NCBI RefSeq assembly: GCF_022811665.1
Contig: NZ_CP094529.1
Coordinates: forward strand, 434,001 to 498,000
DNA: 64,000 nt
Source of the DNA: Chryseobacterium oryzae
GTDB lineage: Bacteria; Bacteroidota; Bacteroidia; Flavobacteriales; Weeksellaceae
Direction: 5' to 3'
A program made the translations under genes and the position numbers. Below the pieces are notes generated by a model. It ran no database searches. It saw nothing but the letters and a program-made list of their open reading frames with translations, and was not told where the DNA came from. Positions 16,332 through 25,040 of this stretch are shown piece after piece. Position 1 is the first letter of the stretch; every line of letters begins with the position of its first letter.

Positions 16332-17651
16332 ATGATTTCTAGAAGTAAATATCTGGTTTGGCTTTTTGCTGGTCTGTTCCTGCTTTTGTTAGGAATACAG
16401 GTTTACTTTATGTATAAGACCTATCAGGTGAAGAAACGAGAAATCTATACTTCGGTTCTTTCTAAAATCACTAAACATATTGATGATTTGGAAGATTTGG
16501 GCGAGCTGGATGAACAGGATAAGAAAAGTTCAAAAAATATTCTTACAAAATACGCTCATAAAGAAATCAGTAAAAAAGAATTTCTTAATTATTTTACAGA
16601 AAACAGAAATAAAACCAGAAATAAACTCAGCTATTACATTGACAGTCAATTTAAAAAAGAAGGATATAATGTTGCTGCAAGAATTGTTTATTTATCCATT
16701 ATTTCAATTCCAGACAGTACAAAGCTAATTAAGAATCCTATCATTTTTTATGAAACAAATAATAAGGTAGGGCAACCCGGTGTATCCCAAACCGGAAAAT
16801 GGGAAACAAAATCTACTTCTACCTCCGGAAAAAATGATACTTTTAAGAAAACAGATTCTTTTCTTATACGAAGTAAAACCGATTTTGAAATTTTAAATAT
16901 TAACATAATCGTTTTTAAGGAACTCACTTTGCTTATTTTATGTTGTATCGCCATACTTCTCAGTGTTTTACTTTTATATATTTTTACGGTTAATAATCTC
17001 ATTAAACAGCAAAAACAGGTGGAAGTTCTCCATACCGTGGTAGATAATATTTCTCATGAATTTAAAACCCCAATTGCCACTCTGAAAATTGCATCTAAAA
17101 CATTAAAAAAAGAGTACAATCCAGAAATTTTTCCTTTAATAGACCGACAAATCTCCAGATTAGAAGATCTCATGCTGCAACTTCACGCCGAAGAAACTAT
17201 TGAGGGAAATTCAAAAATATATGGGGAAGACTGGGATTTTTTTGTTAATGATTTAGCTTTTACCTATCCAGATACAGTGTTCAAACTGAACAATTTTAGT
17301 CCGGAAGTGCTTCCCTTCGATAAAAAGTTAATGGAGACGGTAATTAAAAATCTCTGTGAAAACAGCGTTAAATATGGTGCTTCTAAAATTTTCATGGAAT
17401 TAAAAACCATTCAAAATAAACTGGAAATTACCATTTCTGATAACGGAATCGGAATGGAAAAAAAAGAACTGAATAGTATTTTTGAAAAATTCTACAGAAT
17501 ACAGTCTAATAACATCCACAACAGTAAAGGATTAGGCTTAGGTTTGTTTTTTGTAAAGAAAATCATCGAAAATTATAACGGTAAAATAGAAGTTTCTAGC
17601 GTGGTGAACGAAGGAACAATATTTAAAATTTTTATTCCTTATGAATATTAA
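16332..17651 (+). CDS. Sensor histidine kinase (first pair)
   Basis: The 439-residue protein has two membrane segments (about residues 8-27 and 193-219) around a periplasmic sensor region of ~165 residues. The kinase core follows: H-box NISHEFKTP with the phospho-acceptor His, N-box NLCENSVKYG, G1 ISDNGIGM and G2 GLGLGLFFVKK. I start at ATG 16332 (MISRSKYLVW), the only start compatible with the -7 element just upstream. The gene overlaps the response regulator by 11 bases. The sensor domain does not resemble that of the second kinase, so the two probably sense different signals. Signal unknown. Confidence 0.92.
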   Translation: MISRSKYLVWLFAGLFLLLLGIQVYFMYKTYQVKKREIYTSVLSKITKHIDDLEDLGELDEQDKKSSKNILTKYAHKEISKKEFLNYFTENRNKTRNKLSYYIDSQFKKEGYNVAARIVYLSIISIPDSTKLIKNPIIFYETNNKVGQPGVSQTGKWETKSTSTSGKNDTFKKTDSFLIRSKTDFEILNINIIVFKELTLLILCCIAILLSVLLLYIFTVNNLIKQQKQVEVLHTVVDNISHEFKTPIATLKIASKTLKKEYNPEIFPLIDRQISRLEDLMLQLHAEETIEGNSKIYGEDWDFFVNDLAFTYPDTVFKLNNFSPEVLPFDKKLMETVIKNLCENSVKYGASKIFMELKTIQNKLEITISDNGIGMEKKELNSIFEKFYRIQSNNIHNSKGLGLGLFFVKKIIENYNGKIEVSSVVNEGTIFKIFIPYEY

Positions 17652-18327
17652 AATTCTTTTGGCAGAAGACGATTCAGACTTCGGAATGATTTTGAAACAG
17701 TATCTGGAGTTGGAAGGCTTCGAAATTTTTTGGTTTCAGAATCCGGAAGATATTGTTTGTGCTTTAAAGTCGGATTTTAATTTTAATATTGGGATTTTAG
17801 ATATTATGATGCCCAATATTGATGGTTTTTCTTTGGCGAAAATAATTTTGAAGGAAAAACCAGACTTTCCTATTTTATTTTTAACTGCCAAAAACCAGAA
17901 AATAGATCGTTTAACAGGGTTGAAAATTGGTGCCGATGATTATATTTCTAAACCATGCGATCCCGAAGAACTTACTTTGAGAATTAAAAATATTCTGAAA
18001 AGATCTGTAATTTCAGAATCGATTACTCAATATAAAATAGGGACTTACATTTTAGATACGGAAAAACTTCTTCTCATACATCCAAATGAAAAGATAAGAT
18101 TAACGATTCGAGAAAATGAGTTGTTGCTTTATCTTCTTAAATTCAATCATAAAACCATAAAAAGAGATGATATTCTTAATAATCTGTGGGAAACCAACGA
18201 TTATTTTACAGGAAGAAGTCTCGATGTTTTTATCAGTAGGCTGAGAAAATATTTTCAGCATGATTACGAAATAAAAATCCAATCCCTCAGAGGAATTGGA
18301 TTTGAAATAAATTTTCCTGAAAACTGA
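17641..18327 (+). CDS. OmpR-family response regulator (first pair)
   Basis: The 228-residue protein has a receiver domain with acidic residues D10/D11, phospho-acceptor D54 in LDIMMP and the conserved Lys in ISKPCDPEEL. A winged-helix DNA-binding domain follows (about 130-225). Its recognition helix, GRSLDVFISRLRK, is identical over 13 residues to that of the second regulator. It overlaps the kinase gene and is surely its partner. Likely targets are its own operon and the divergent beta-barrel gene, through the GGTTAAT repeats. Confidence 0.94.
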   Translation: MNIKILLAEDDSDFGMILKQYLELEGFEIFWFQNPEDIVCALKSDFNFNIGILDIMMPNIDGFSLAKIILKEKPDFPILFLTAKNQKIDRLTGLKIGADDYISKPCDPEELTLRIKNILKRSVISESITQYKIGTYILDTEKLLLIHPNEKIRLTIRENELLLYLLKFNHKTIKRDDILNNLWETNDYFTGRSLDVFISRLRKYFQHDYEIKIQSLRGIGFEINFPEN

Positions 18328-18378
18328 TTTCCGTCTAAATTATAATTGTACAGAAGAAAATTTAAGCAAATATTATAA

Positions 18379-19260
18379 TCAATTTGATTTTTTAGCTTTA
18401 ATCATTGCTTCTAAAGCATCCCACATTTCTTGGGGAATGTCTTCCAGCATATTAAATTCACCTGCACCCTGAAGCCATTCGCCACCGTCTATCGTTACAA
18501 CCTCGCCATTCATGTAAGCAGAATAATCTGAAACCAAATATGCGGCAAGATTTGCCAATTCCTGATGTTCTCCAACTCTTCTGAGCGGAACTTTTTTTCT
18601 CATATCAAATTTTTCCTGCAAATCTCCCGGAAGCAACCTGTCCCATGCACCTTTTGTAGGGAAAGGTCCCGGTGCAATCGCATTAAAACGGATTCCATAC
18701 TTTGCCCATTCTACGGCAAGACTTCTCGTCATTGCCAAAACGCCGGCTTTTGCACATGCAGAAGGAACTACATACGCAGAACCCGTCCAGGAATATGTGG
18801 TTACAATATTTAGAACTGTTCCCGGGATTTTATTATCGATCCAGTATTTCCCGATTGAAAGTGTGCAGTTTTTAGTTCCTTTCAATACGATATCCAAAAT
18901 AGAATCAAAAGCAGAATGCGTTAATCTTTCGGTTGGCGAAATGAAGTTTCCGGCTGCATTGTTGAGGAGAATATCAATTCTTCCAAACTCTTTTATTGCA
19001 GCTTCTTTCATTGCTTCCACTTCGTCCCAGTTTCTAACATCACAAGCTACAGAAAGTACTTTTCCGCCAGTCTGTTCTTCCAGTTCTTTAGCGGTTAACT
19101 GCAATTTTTCTAAATTTCTGGATGTGATGACAACTTTTGCGCCGAGTTCCAGAAAATATTTTGTCATTGCTTTTCCGAGACCGCTTCCGCCGCCTGTTAC
19201 GATAGCAACTTTGTCTTTTAATGCTCCTTCACGAAGCATGGGTTGGGTATATAAGTTCAT
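18379..19260 (-). CDS. SDR family oxidoreductase, 2,4-dienoyl-CoA reductase type
   Basis: The 293-residue short-chain dehydrogenase has the nucleotide motif TGGGSGLG (residues 22-29) and NNAAG (100-104). The usual catalytic YxxxK is SACAK here: Ser167 and Lys171, with a Tyr at 156. That spacing (Tyr, +11 Ser, +4 Lys) is the one known for eukaryotic 2,4-dienoyl-CoA reductase (Tyr199, Ser210, Lys214 in the human mitochondrial enzyme). The SRNLEKL segment after the second strand suits NADPH. It would therefore act in beta-oxidation of unsaturated fatty acids in the cytoplasm. No other fatty-acid gene is adjacent. Confidence 0.8.
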   Translation of the reverse strand: MNLYTQPMLREGALKDKVAIVTGGGSGLGKAMTKYFLELGAKVVITSRNLEKLQLTAKELEEQTGGKVLSVACDVRNWDEVEAMKEAAIKEFGRIDILLNNAAGNFISPTERLTHSAFDSILDIVLKGTKNCTLSIGKYWIDNKIPGTVLNIVTTYSWTGSAYVVPSACAKAGVLAMTRSLAVEWAKYGIRFNAIAPGPFPTKGAWDRLLPGDLQEKFDMRKKVPLRRVGEHQELANLAAYLVSDYSAYMNGEVVTIDGGEWLQGAGEFNMLEDIPQEMWDALEAMIKAKKSN

Positions 19261-19363
19261 ATTAAATAATATTTTTAATAATGTAAGCTTTGTAAATTTA
19301 CTGTAAAATTTCTTTTAATTGTTTTTTAAAGCTATGCATGAGATATTAAGTTTCAGGAACAAT

Positions 19364-19396
19364 AAAAAAAGAGGCTATCCCATTAGAGACAGCCTC
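19364..19396 (-). terminator. Terminator after the DUF1573 gene
   Basis: Hairpin of 9-10 bp with one G-U pair (arms within 19371-19380 and 19387-19396), followed on the minus strand by seven T. It separates the DUF1573 gene from the SDR gene. Confidence 0.8.
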
Positions 19397-19426
19397 GTGC
19401 TACAATTATTAAATTAAACTAACTGG

Positions 19427-19840
19427 TTATTTATTAGCTATTACATTTCCTTTAAAAGAAAGGGTTTTAGGAGTTTTCGTATCGCTGGTTGTAACAGTTA
19501 CTGTTTTAGTAAATGCTCCTGCACTTGCAGCATTATAACTTGCTTCTACAAAACCTTTTGCTCCTGGCTTAATCTCACCTTTTGTATAATTGGCTGTTGT
19601 GCATCCGCAAGACGGAGCTACATTTTCTATCATAATTGGTTTTCCTGTTGTATTGGTAAACTCAAATCTGATTAATTTTGGTTTTCCTTGCGGAATGTTT
19701 CCTACATCAATAGTTTCAGATTTCCATTTGATGTCTGCTAAAACTTTAATTACAGAAAGGTTTTCAACAGGTAAAACATTTGCATAAAAAGGTGAAAATG
19801 CCAAAGCTGCTAAAAGTGCAGAAATTGTAAATTTTTTCAT
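19427..19840 (-). CDS. Secreted DUF1573 domain protein
   Basis: The 137-residue protein has a signal peptide (about residues 1-21) and one DUF1573 domain. The domain shows FEFTNTTGKPIMIENV and the Cys-rich motif SCGCTT, followed by YTKGEIKPGAKGFVEASY. DUF1573 folds as an immunoglobulin-like (ASPM-SPD-2-Hydin type) domain and is common in exported Bacteroidota proteins; function is unknown. A full -7 element (TACATTTG) lies 52 bases upstream. The GTTAAT repeats beyond it are shared with the divergent kinase operon, so this gene is a candidate regulon member. Confidence 0.88.
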   Translation of the reverse strand: MKKFTISALLAALAFSPFYANVLPVENLSVIKVLADIKWKSETIDVGNIPQGKPKLIRFEFTNTTGKPIMIENVAPSCGCTTANYTKGEIKPGAKGFVEASYNAASAGAFTKTVTVTTSDTKTPKTLSFKGNVIANK

Positions 19841-19892
19841 AGGTTTTTTGATTTTAAAAATTAATAATTATTCTAACGTTTATTTGATATAA

Positions 19893-19900
19893 CAAATGTA
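19893..19900 (-). promoter_or_regulatory. -7 element of the DUF1573 gene
   Basis: TACATTTG on the minus strand is a full TAnnTTTG match. Its upstream edge is 22 bases from the first GTTAAT core, the same distance as in the first kinase region. Confidence 0.65.
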
Positions 19901-19920
19901 AAACCCAACTCCGAAAAAAA

Positions 19921-19960
19921 TTGTTAATTGGTATCTAATGTTTGTTAATGAGTTGTTAAC
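19921..19960 (+). promoter_or_regulatory. Operator 2: TTGTTAAT direct repeats at 10-11 bp steps
   Basis: TTGTTAAT at 19921-19928 and 19942-19949 and TTGTTAAC at 19953-19960, with a degenerate copy (TATCTAAT, 19932-19939) between, give steps of 11, 10 and 11 bp. The last two copies and their spacer (GTTAATGAGTTGTTAACA) match operator 1 at 15 of 18 bases. The last repeat ends 26 bases before the -7 element, exactly as in operator 1. Confidence 0.7.
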
Positions 19961-19986
19961 AGTATTAAAATTATCTTTTTTTTAAA

Positions 19987-19994
19987 TAATATTG
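19987..19994 (+). promoter_or_regulatory. -7-like element of the second kinase operon
   Basis: TAATATTG matches TAnnTTTG at 7 of 8 positions and ends nine bases before the ATG. There is no TTG -33 element. Confidence 0.5.
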
Positions 19995-20003
19995 CTTGGA
20001 AAT

Positions 20004-21257
20004 ATGGAGATTAAAAGACTAAACATCATCATCAGCTTAGGTTTTGTGGCAATTATTGGGATTTTAGTTGCTCAGCTTCTCTGGACAAGGCAGGCTTATC
20101 ATCTCGAAGACAAAAAATTCAATCAGAAAGTTAATTTGGCTTTACTAGAAGTGGTTAAAAAGCTGTATGGTTCTAAAGTGACTTTTACAGAAAATCCGGT
20201 TCAGAATGTGGCAAACGATTATTATGTAGTTAACATTAACAACGAATTTGATCCCGGTATTTTAGAACATTATTTAAAAACTGAATTCACGAGATTTCAG
20301 ATCAATACAGATTATGTGTATGCTGTTTATAACTGCCACAGCGACCGAATGGTTTACGGAAGATATGTTTCTACCCATGAAGAAGACATTCAGGATAAAG
20401 TAATTACCTTCCCGAAGCACAAAAATCTGGTATATTATTTTTCGATTCGTTTTCCGGACAAAACGGCTTATCTTGTAAGTTCTCTTAAATTTTGGTATTT
20501 ACTTACGATAGCTTTAATTATTATACTTTTTGTATATGTTTACTCTATTTATACCATTATTCAGCAGAAAAAGTTCTCAGAACTTCAGAGAGATTTCATT
20601 AATAATATGACGCATGAGTTCAAAACTCCTTTATCATCCATACTTTTGGCGGCAGAAGCATTACATCAGCAAGAAGAGGTTCAAAACAGCAAAAAACTGA
20701 AAACTTATGCTTCCATCATCGCCAATCAGGGCAATAAGCTCAATCTTCACATAGAAAAGATTCTTAATATTGCTAAAAACGATGCTTCCGGAGTAAAACT
20801 GAATCTCCAAAAACTGAATCTTTCTTTATTTTTGAATGATATTAAAAATCAGATAGAACAAAAAAATGAAAATGTAAAAATCGACATTCAGGTTGAAAAC
20901 TCCACTCATATTGTTGCAGACGAATTTCATTTCAGCAATATGGTGCATAATATTATAGACAATTCCATAAAATATTGTGAAGAAAATCCTCATATTCAAA
21001 TTTTTGAAACCAAAGATGCAAAAGGATTATATTTGAAATTTAAAGATAATGGGATTGGGATTTCAAACCATAATATCAATTCTGTCTTTACTCAGTTTTA
21101 TAGAATTAATACTCAGAAATCGGATGAGGTAAGCGGTTTTGGTCTTGGTTTATTTTATGTAAAAAAGATGGTTCAGCTACACCACTGGAAGATTTCTTTG
21201 CAAAACAATACAGATAAAGGCATTACATTGTCGATTTTTATACCCTATCAAAATTAA
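20004..21257 (+). CDS. Sensor histidine kinase (second pair)
   Basis: The 417-residue protein (start ATG 20004, MEIKRLN) has membrane segments near residues 6-26 and 162-184 around a periplasmic domain of ~135 residues. The transmitter follows: H-box NMTHEFKTP, N-box NIIDNSIKYC, G1 FKDNGIGIS and G2 GFGLGLFYVKK. The periplasmic part contains TDYVYAVYNCHSDRMVYG and does not align obviously with the first kinase. A TTG at 19992 in frame is unlikely because it overlaps the -7 element. It is followed three bases later by its regulator. Confidence 0.92.
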   Translation: MEIKRLNIIISLGFVAIIGILVAQLLWTRQAYHLEDKKFNQKVNLALLEVVKKLYGSKVTFTENPVQNVANDYYVVNINNEFDPGILEHYLKTEFTRFQINTDYVYAVYNCHSDRMVYGRYVSTHEEDIQDKVITFPKHKNLVYYFSIRFPDKTAYLVSSLKFWYLLTIALIIILFVYVYSIYTIIQQKKFSELQRDFINNMTHEFKTPLSSILLAAEALHQQEEVQNSKKLKTYASIIANQGNKLNLHIEKILNIAKNDASGVKLNLQKLNLSLFLNDIKNQIEQKNENVKIDIQVENSTHIVADEFHFSNMVHNIIDNSIKYCEENPHIQIFETKDAKGLYLKFKDNGIGISNHNINSVFTQFYRINTQKSDEVSGFGLGLFYVKKMVQLHHWKISLQNNTDKGITLSIFIPYQN

Positions 21258-21260
21258 AAG

Positions 21261-21956
21261 ATGAGTAAATCTAAGATTTTATATGCCGAAGACGATCAAA
21301 CAATTGCTTTTCTAATTCAGGACAGTTTAGAAAATCATTATGATATCCATTACTGTTCAGACGGAAAATCTGCAATGGAAGCATTTAATAATAACGATTT
21401 TGATATTTGCCTTCTCGATATTATGATGCCTAAAATGGATGGTTTTGAACTCGCACAATACATCAGAAACAAAAATTCGGATATTCCTATTATTTTTATT
21501 TCTGCAAAATCTTTAAAAGAAGATCGTATTAAAGGACTGAAAATTGGGGCAGACGATTATTTGGTAAAGCCTTTCAGCATTGAAGAATTAATTTTAAAAA
21601 TTGAAATTTTTCTGAAAAGATCCCGAAAAACAGATGTTCAATCCTCCAATTATGCAGTGGGAAGTTTCTCCTTCGATCCAAAAAATTATATTCTGCAAGA
21701 TAAAAACGGTAAAGAGGTTTCGCTTACGCAAAGAGAATCAGATTTGTTGTTACTATTCATCAAGAACAAAAATTCTGTTCTTAAAAGACAGGAAATTCTG
21801 AATGCAATCTGGGGAGATGATGATTATTTTATGGGACGAAGTCTGGATGTTTTTATATCGAGACTAAGAAAAATATTTTCTGAAGAGGAAAGTATTGCTA
21901 TAGAAAATATTCACGGAGTTGGATTTCGTTTTGCCGAAAAAACAGATAAAAAATGA
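21261..21956 (+). CDS. OmpR-family response regulator (second pair)
   Basis: The 231-residue protein has a receiver domain (acidic D11/D12, phospho-acceptor D53 in LDIMMP, Lys in LVKPFSIEEL) and a winged-helix output domain ending VGFRFAEKTDKK. The recognition helix GRSLDVFISRLRK is identical to the first regulator, so both should read the same DNA word. It is paired with the kinase just upstream. The two pairs are paralogous by sequence and gene order, separated by the SDR and DUF1573 genes. Confidence 0.94.
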   Translation: MSKSKILYAEDDQTIAFLIQDSLENHYDIHYCSDGKSAMEAFNNNDFDICLLDIMMPKMDGFELAQYIRNKNSDIPIIFISAKSLKEDRIKGLKIGADDYLVKPFSIEELILKIEIFLKRSRKTDVQSSNYAVGSFSFDPKNYILQDKNGKEVSLTQRESDLLLLFIKNKNSVLKRQEILNAIWGDDDYFMGRSLDVFISRLRKIFSEEESIAIENIHGVGFRFAEKTDKK

Positions 21957-22032
21957 TAAAAGAAAAGAAACAAGAATAACTGTAAATTTTAAAATCTAAA
22001 TCTATCCTTGTTTCTTTTACGATATATAAAAT

Positions 22033-23370
22033 TTAATTTTCCACTTCAAAAAGCAGTCGCTCTCCGAATTTTTCTTCATTTATTTTTCCGTTATCGTACA
22101 CCAAATTTCCGTTCACAAACGTATGGGTAACTTTGGTACTGAAATTCATTCCTTCCAACGGGCTCCAACCGCATTTGTAAAGGATATTTTCTTTCTCAAC
22201 CGTCCAGTTTTTATTCAAATCCACCAAAACCAAATCTGCCTTGTAGCCTTCTCTGATAAAACCTCTTTTCTCAATTCTGAATAAAATTGCTGGGTTATGA
22301 GCCATTTTTTCAACAATTCTTTCTAAAGAAATTTTTCCTTGTTGGAAGTTTTCCAGCATCACCGTTAAAGAATGTTGTACTAAAGGTGCTCCGGAAGGAC
22401 ATTTGGTGTAAACATTTTGTTTTTCTTCCCAAGTGTGGGGTGCGTGGTCGGTCGCAATCACATCAATTCTGTCATCCAGCAACGCTTCCCAAAGTCCGTC
22501 TTTATCTTTTTGCGTTTTTACAGCGGGATTCCATTTTATTAAGCCGCCTTTTGTTTCATAATCTTCGTTGGTGAACGTTAAATGGTGAACACAAACTTCA
22601 GCCGTTATTTTTTTATCTTTTAGAGGAATATCATTTCTGAAAAGGTCTGTTTCTTTCGCTGTTGACAAATGGAAAACGTGCAATCTTGCTCCCGTCTTTT
22701 TTGCCATTTCAATGGCTTTTGAAGAAGATTTGTAGCAAGCCTCTTCACTTCTAATTAAATGATGAAATTTTACCGGAATATCCTCGCCATATTCATCCAG
22801 ATATTTTTGAGTGTTTTCACGAATTGTAGCTTCATCTTCACAGTGAACGGCAATCAGCATTTTGGTATTGCTGAAAATATTTTCCAAAGTTTCCGGGTTA
22901 TCAACCAACATATTTCCTGTGGATGAACCGAGAAACAATTTAATTCCGGGAACATTTCTTGGATTGGTTTTCAGAACTTCTTCAAGATTATCATTCGTTC
23001 CGCCCATCATAAAACCATAATTCGCAAATGATTTCTTTGAAGCAATCTCGTATTTATCAGCCAATAATTCCTGAGTTACGGCATTCGGAACGGTGTTCGG
23101 TTGCTCAATAAAGCTTGTAGTTCCACCAGTGATTGCAGCTCTAGATTCAGATTCAATATCACCTTTCCAGGTTAAGCCCGGCTCTCGGAAATGCACCTGG
23201 TCGTCAATCACGCCTGGTAAAAGATATTTTCCGGAAGCATCGATAATTTGGTCTGCTTCTTCAGAAATATTTTTGGCAATTTTAGAAATAATATCATTTT
23301 CAATAAGGACATCATTTTCAGAAACTATTCCTTCATTAACGATTTGGGCATTTTTGATGAGAATCTTCAT
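22033..23370 (-). CDS. pyrC: Dihydroorotase (class I type)
   Basis: The 445-residue amidohydrolase has the dihydroorotase N-terminal block GVIDDQVHFREPG, the presumed carboxylated Lys144 in GIKLFLGSSTG, His176 in AVHCEDE and the DATDHAPH block (ATDHAPH) near residue 310. Dihydroorotase closes the pyrimidine ring in UMP synthesis, using a two-metal site. The usual HxH is QVH here (Gln58, His60), so one metal ligand is replaced. I believe this QVH form is common in Bacteroidota, but catalytic consequences are uncertain. Allantoinase or hydantoinase is an alternative, less favoured by HFREPG. Confidence 0.85.
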   Translation of the reverse strand: MKILIKNAQIVNEGIVSENDVLIENDIISKIAKNISEEADQIIDASGKYLLPGVIDDQVHFREPGLTWKGDIESESRAAITGGTTSFIEQPNTVPNAVTQELLADKYEIASKKSFANYGFMMGGTNDNLEEVLKTNPRNVPGIKLFLGSSTGNMLVDNPETLENIFSNTKMLIAVHCEDEATIRENTQKYLDEYGEDIPVKFHHLIRSEEACYKSSSKAIEMAKKTGARLHVFHLSTAKETDLFRNDIPLKDKKITAEVCVHHLTFTNEDYETKGGLIKWNPAVKTQKDKDGLWEALLDDRIDVIATDHAPHTWEEKQNVYTKCPSGAPLVQHSLTVMLENFQQGKISLERIVEKMAHNPAILFRIEKRGFIREGYKADLVLVDLNKNWTVEKENILYKCGWSPLEGMNFSTKVTHTFVNGNLVYDNGKINEEKFGERLLFEVEN

Positions 23371-23487
23371 TTTTATTTTTGAGTTTTATTTCTCTGTAAA
23401 GTTACGCAATTGCTTTTTGAAAATTGCATATGAAACTCTCAAGAAAACTACGTAAAAAACCTATGAGGTTTGTATTTCTTAAAATTT

Positions 23488-23495
23488 TACCTTTG
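23488..23495 (+). promoter_or_regulatory. -7 element of the flippase gene
   Basis: TACCTTTG, a full consensus match, lies 16 bases before the TTG start chosen at 23512. It argues against starts further upstream. Confidence 0.6.
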
Positions 23496-23511
23496 TGGAA
23501 AATTTTCTACT

Positions 23512-24930
23512 TTGAAAAAACTACTCAACGAAACCATTATCTACGGAATGGGATCTATTCTGCCAAGAGTAATCACGTTCATCCTGAATCCGTTTTTCAT
23601 TTATTTTATTAATAAAGAAGAATTTGCCAAGTTTACCAATTTGTATGCTTGGGTTTCGTTCGTGAATATTGTTTTGTCTTTTGGCTTCGAAACTTCATTT
23701 TTCCGATTTTCGGCAGAAGAAAAAAATCGTGAAAAAGCTTTTTACACCTCATTTTGGTTTTTACTGGGAACAGCGAGCGTATTTTTAATTTCCGTATTAC
23801 TTTTTCTGCAACCCATTTCCGAAGCTATTGGTTACGGTGCATATCCAGAATATGTAAAATGGTTCGCTTGGATTGCCTTTTTCGATGCGATTATTGTGAT
23901 TCCGTTAGCGTGGTTAAGATTCAATAATATGCCGATAAAATACACCGCAATTAGAATCACACAAATCTTGGTTCAGACCTTAGTGGTTCTTTCTTTGTTT
24001 TTATTTGTCCCAAAATCAACTTCACAAAATTTAGGGATGGAAACAGGAGTTTCTTACACTTTTGTAAGTAATTTGATTGGAAGTTTAACGGGAGTACTCT
24101 TACTGATTCCTATTTTTATGAAAGTAAAATTTCAGTTTTCAGGAGATTTATTTAAGAAAATGCTGAAATATTCCTATCCGATTATGTTTGCTGGTCTGGC
24201 ATTTATGGTGAATGAAAACTTTGATAAACTCGTTCAAATCAGACTCATCCCTGAAGGTAACGCAGGTGCTTATGGCGGTTGCTACAAACTTGCTGCTTTA
24301 ATGACGCTTTTCGTTACTGCTTACAGAATGGGTGTAGAACCTTTCTTTTTCAAAAAAATGCATGATGCGAATGCCAAACAAAGCTATGCTGAAGTCACCG
24401 AATTTTTCAGTCTTTTTGCTGCCATTACCGCTTTAGGAATCATCGCAAATATTTCTTGGTTGAAAACTCTATTCGTACCCGATCAAGCGTTTTGGGTTGC
24501 GATTGATATTGTTCCGATTATTGTTATAGCGAATTTGTTTTTTGGAATTTACTACAACCTTTCTACATGGTATAAAGTAACCGACAGAACCCGAATTGGA
24601 ACTTATATTTCTTGGAGCGGAGCAATTATTACGATTGCTTTAAACCTGCTTCTTTTACCAAAGTATGGATTGATGGTTTCCGCTTGGGCAACAATTGCAG
24701 CATACGGCTTTATGATGATTATCTCCTATATTTTAGGCCAAAAATATTACCCGATTCCTTATAAAACCAAGAAAATTGGTGTAGTGATTTTTGTTTTAAT
24801 CGTTTTCAGTTATCTTTCATACTCTGTTTTCGACTCTAATGTTTGGATCGGTAATACATTATTGTTAATTTTTGCTGGAAGCATTGCTTTCGGTGAGAAA
24901 AAACTACTACTTTCGATCCTTAAAAGGTGA
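23512..24930 (+). CDS. Polysaccharide/oligosaccharide flippase (Wzx-like, MOP superfamily)
   Basis: The 472-residue protein has about 12-14 hydrophobic segments and the N-terminal amphipathic stretch LLNETIIYGMGSILPR typical of polysaccharide biosynthesis transporters. Such proteins flip lipid-linked sugars across the inner membrane for surface polysaccharide assembly. I place the start at TTG 23512, because homologous proteins begin just before the LLNETIIYG segment and the -7 element lies 16 bases upstream. An in-frame TTG at 23470 would precede the promoter. The sugar nucleotidyltransferase downstream supports a role in surface glycan synthesis. Confidence 0.87.
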   Translation: MKKLLNETIIYGMGSILPRVITFILNPFFIYFINKEEFAKFTNLYAWVSFVNIVLSFGFETSFFRFSAEEKNREKAFYTSFWFLLGTASVFLISVLLFLQPISEAIGYGAYPEYVKWFAWIAFFDAIIVIPLAWLRFNNMPIKYTAIRITQILVQTLVVLSLFLFVPKSTSQNLGMETGVSYTFVSNLIGSLTGVLLLIPIFMKVKFQFSGDLFKKMLKYSYPIMFAGLAFMVNENFDKLVQIRLIPEGNAGAYGGCYKLAALMTLFVTAYRMGVEPFFFKKMHDANAKQSYAEVTEFFSLFAAITALGIIANISWLKTLFVPDQAFWVAIDIVPIIVIANLFFGIYYNLSTWYKVTDRTRIGTYISWSGAIITIALNLLLLPKYGLMVSAWATIAAYGFMMIISYILGQKYYPIPYKTKKIGVVIFVLIVFSYLSYSVFDSNVWIGNTLLLIFAGSIAFGEKKLLLSILKR

Positions 24931-24942
24931 AATAAAATTTAT

Positions 24943-24950
24943 TATATTTG
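24943..24950 (+). promoter_or_regulatory. -7 element before the nucleotidyltransferase gene
   Basis: TATATTTG starts 12 bases after the flippase stop and leaves a leader of about 90 bases. The nucleotidyltransferase can therefore be transcribed on its own. Confidence 0.5.
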
Positions 24951-25040
24951 CGGCTTTAGTAAAACGCAGAAAAAATCATTTAGTAACAAAATCAACCTTT
25001 AGTATTATCACTATTTACAAGGTTTTAAATAAAAAAATAC

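Noticed and set aside
21963..22018. Inverted repeat AAAAGAAACAAG / CTTGTTTCTTTT between the second regulator and pyrC as a terminator
   Set aside because: The loop is 32 bases long and the stem is AT-rich, so it is too weak to call.
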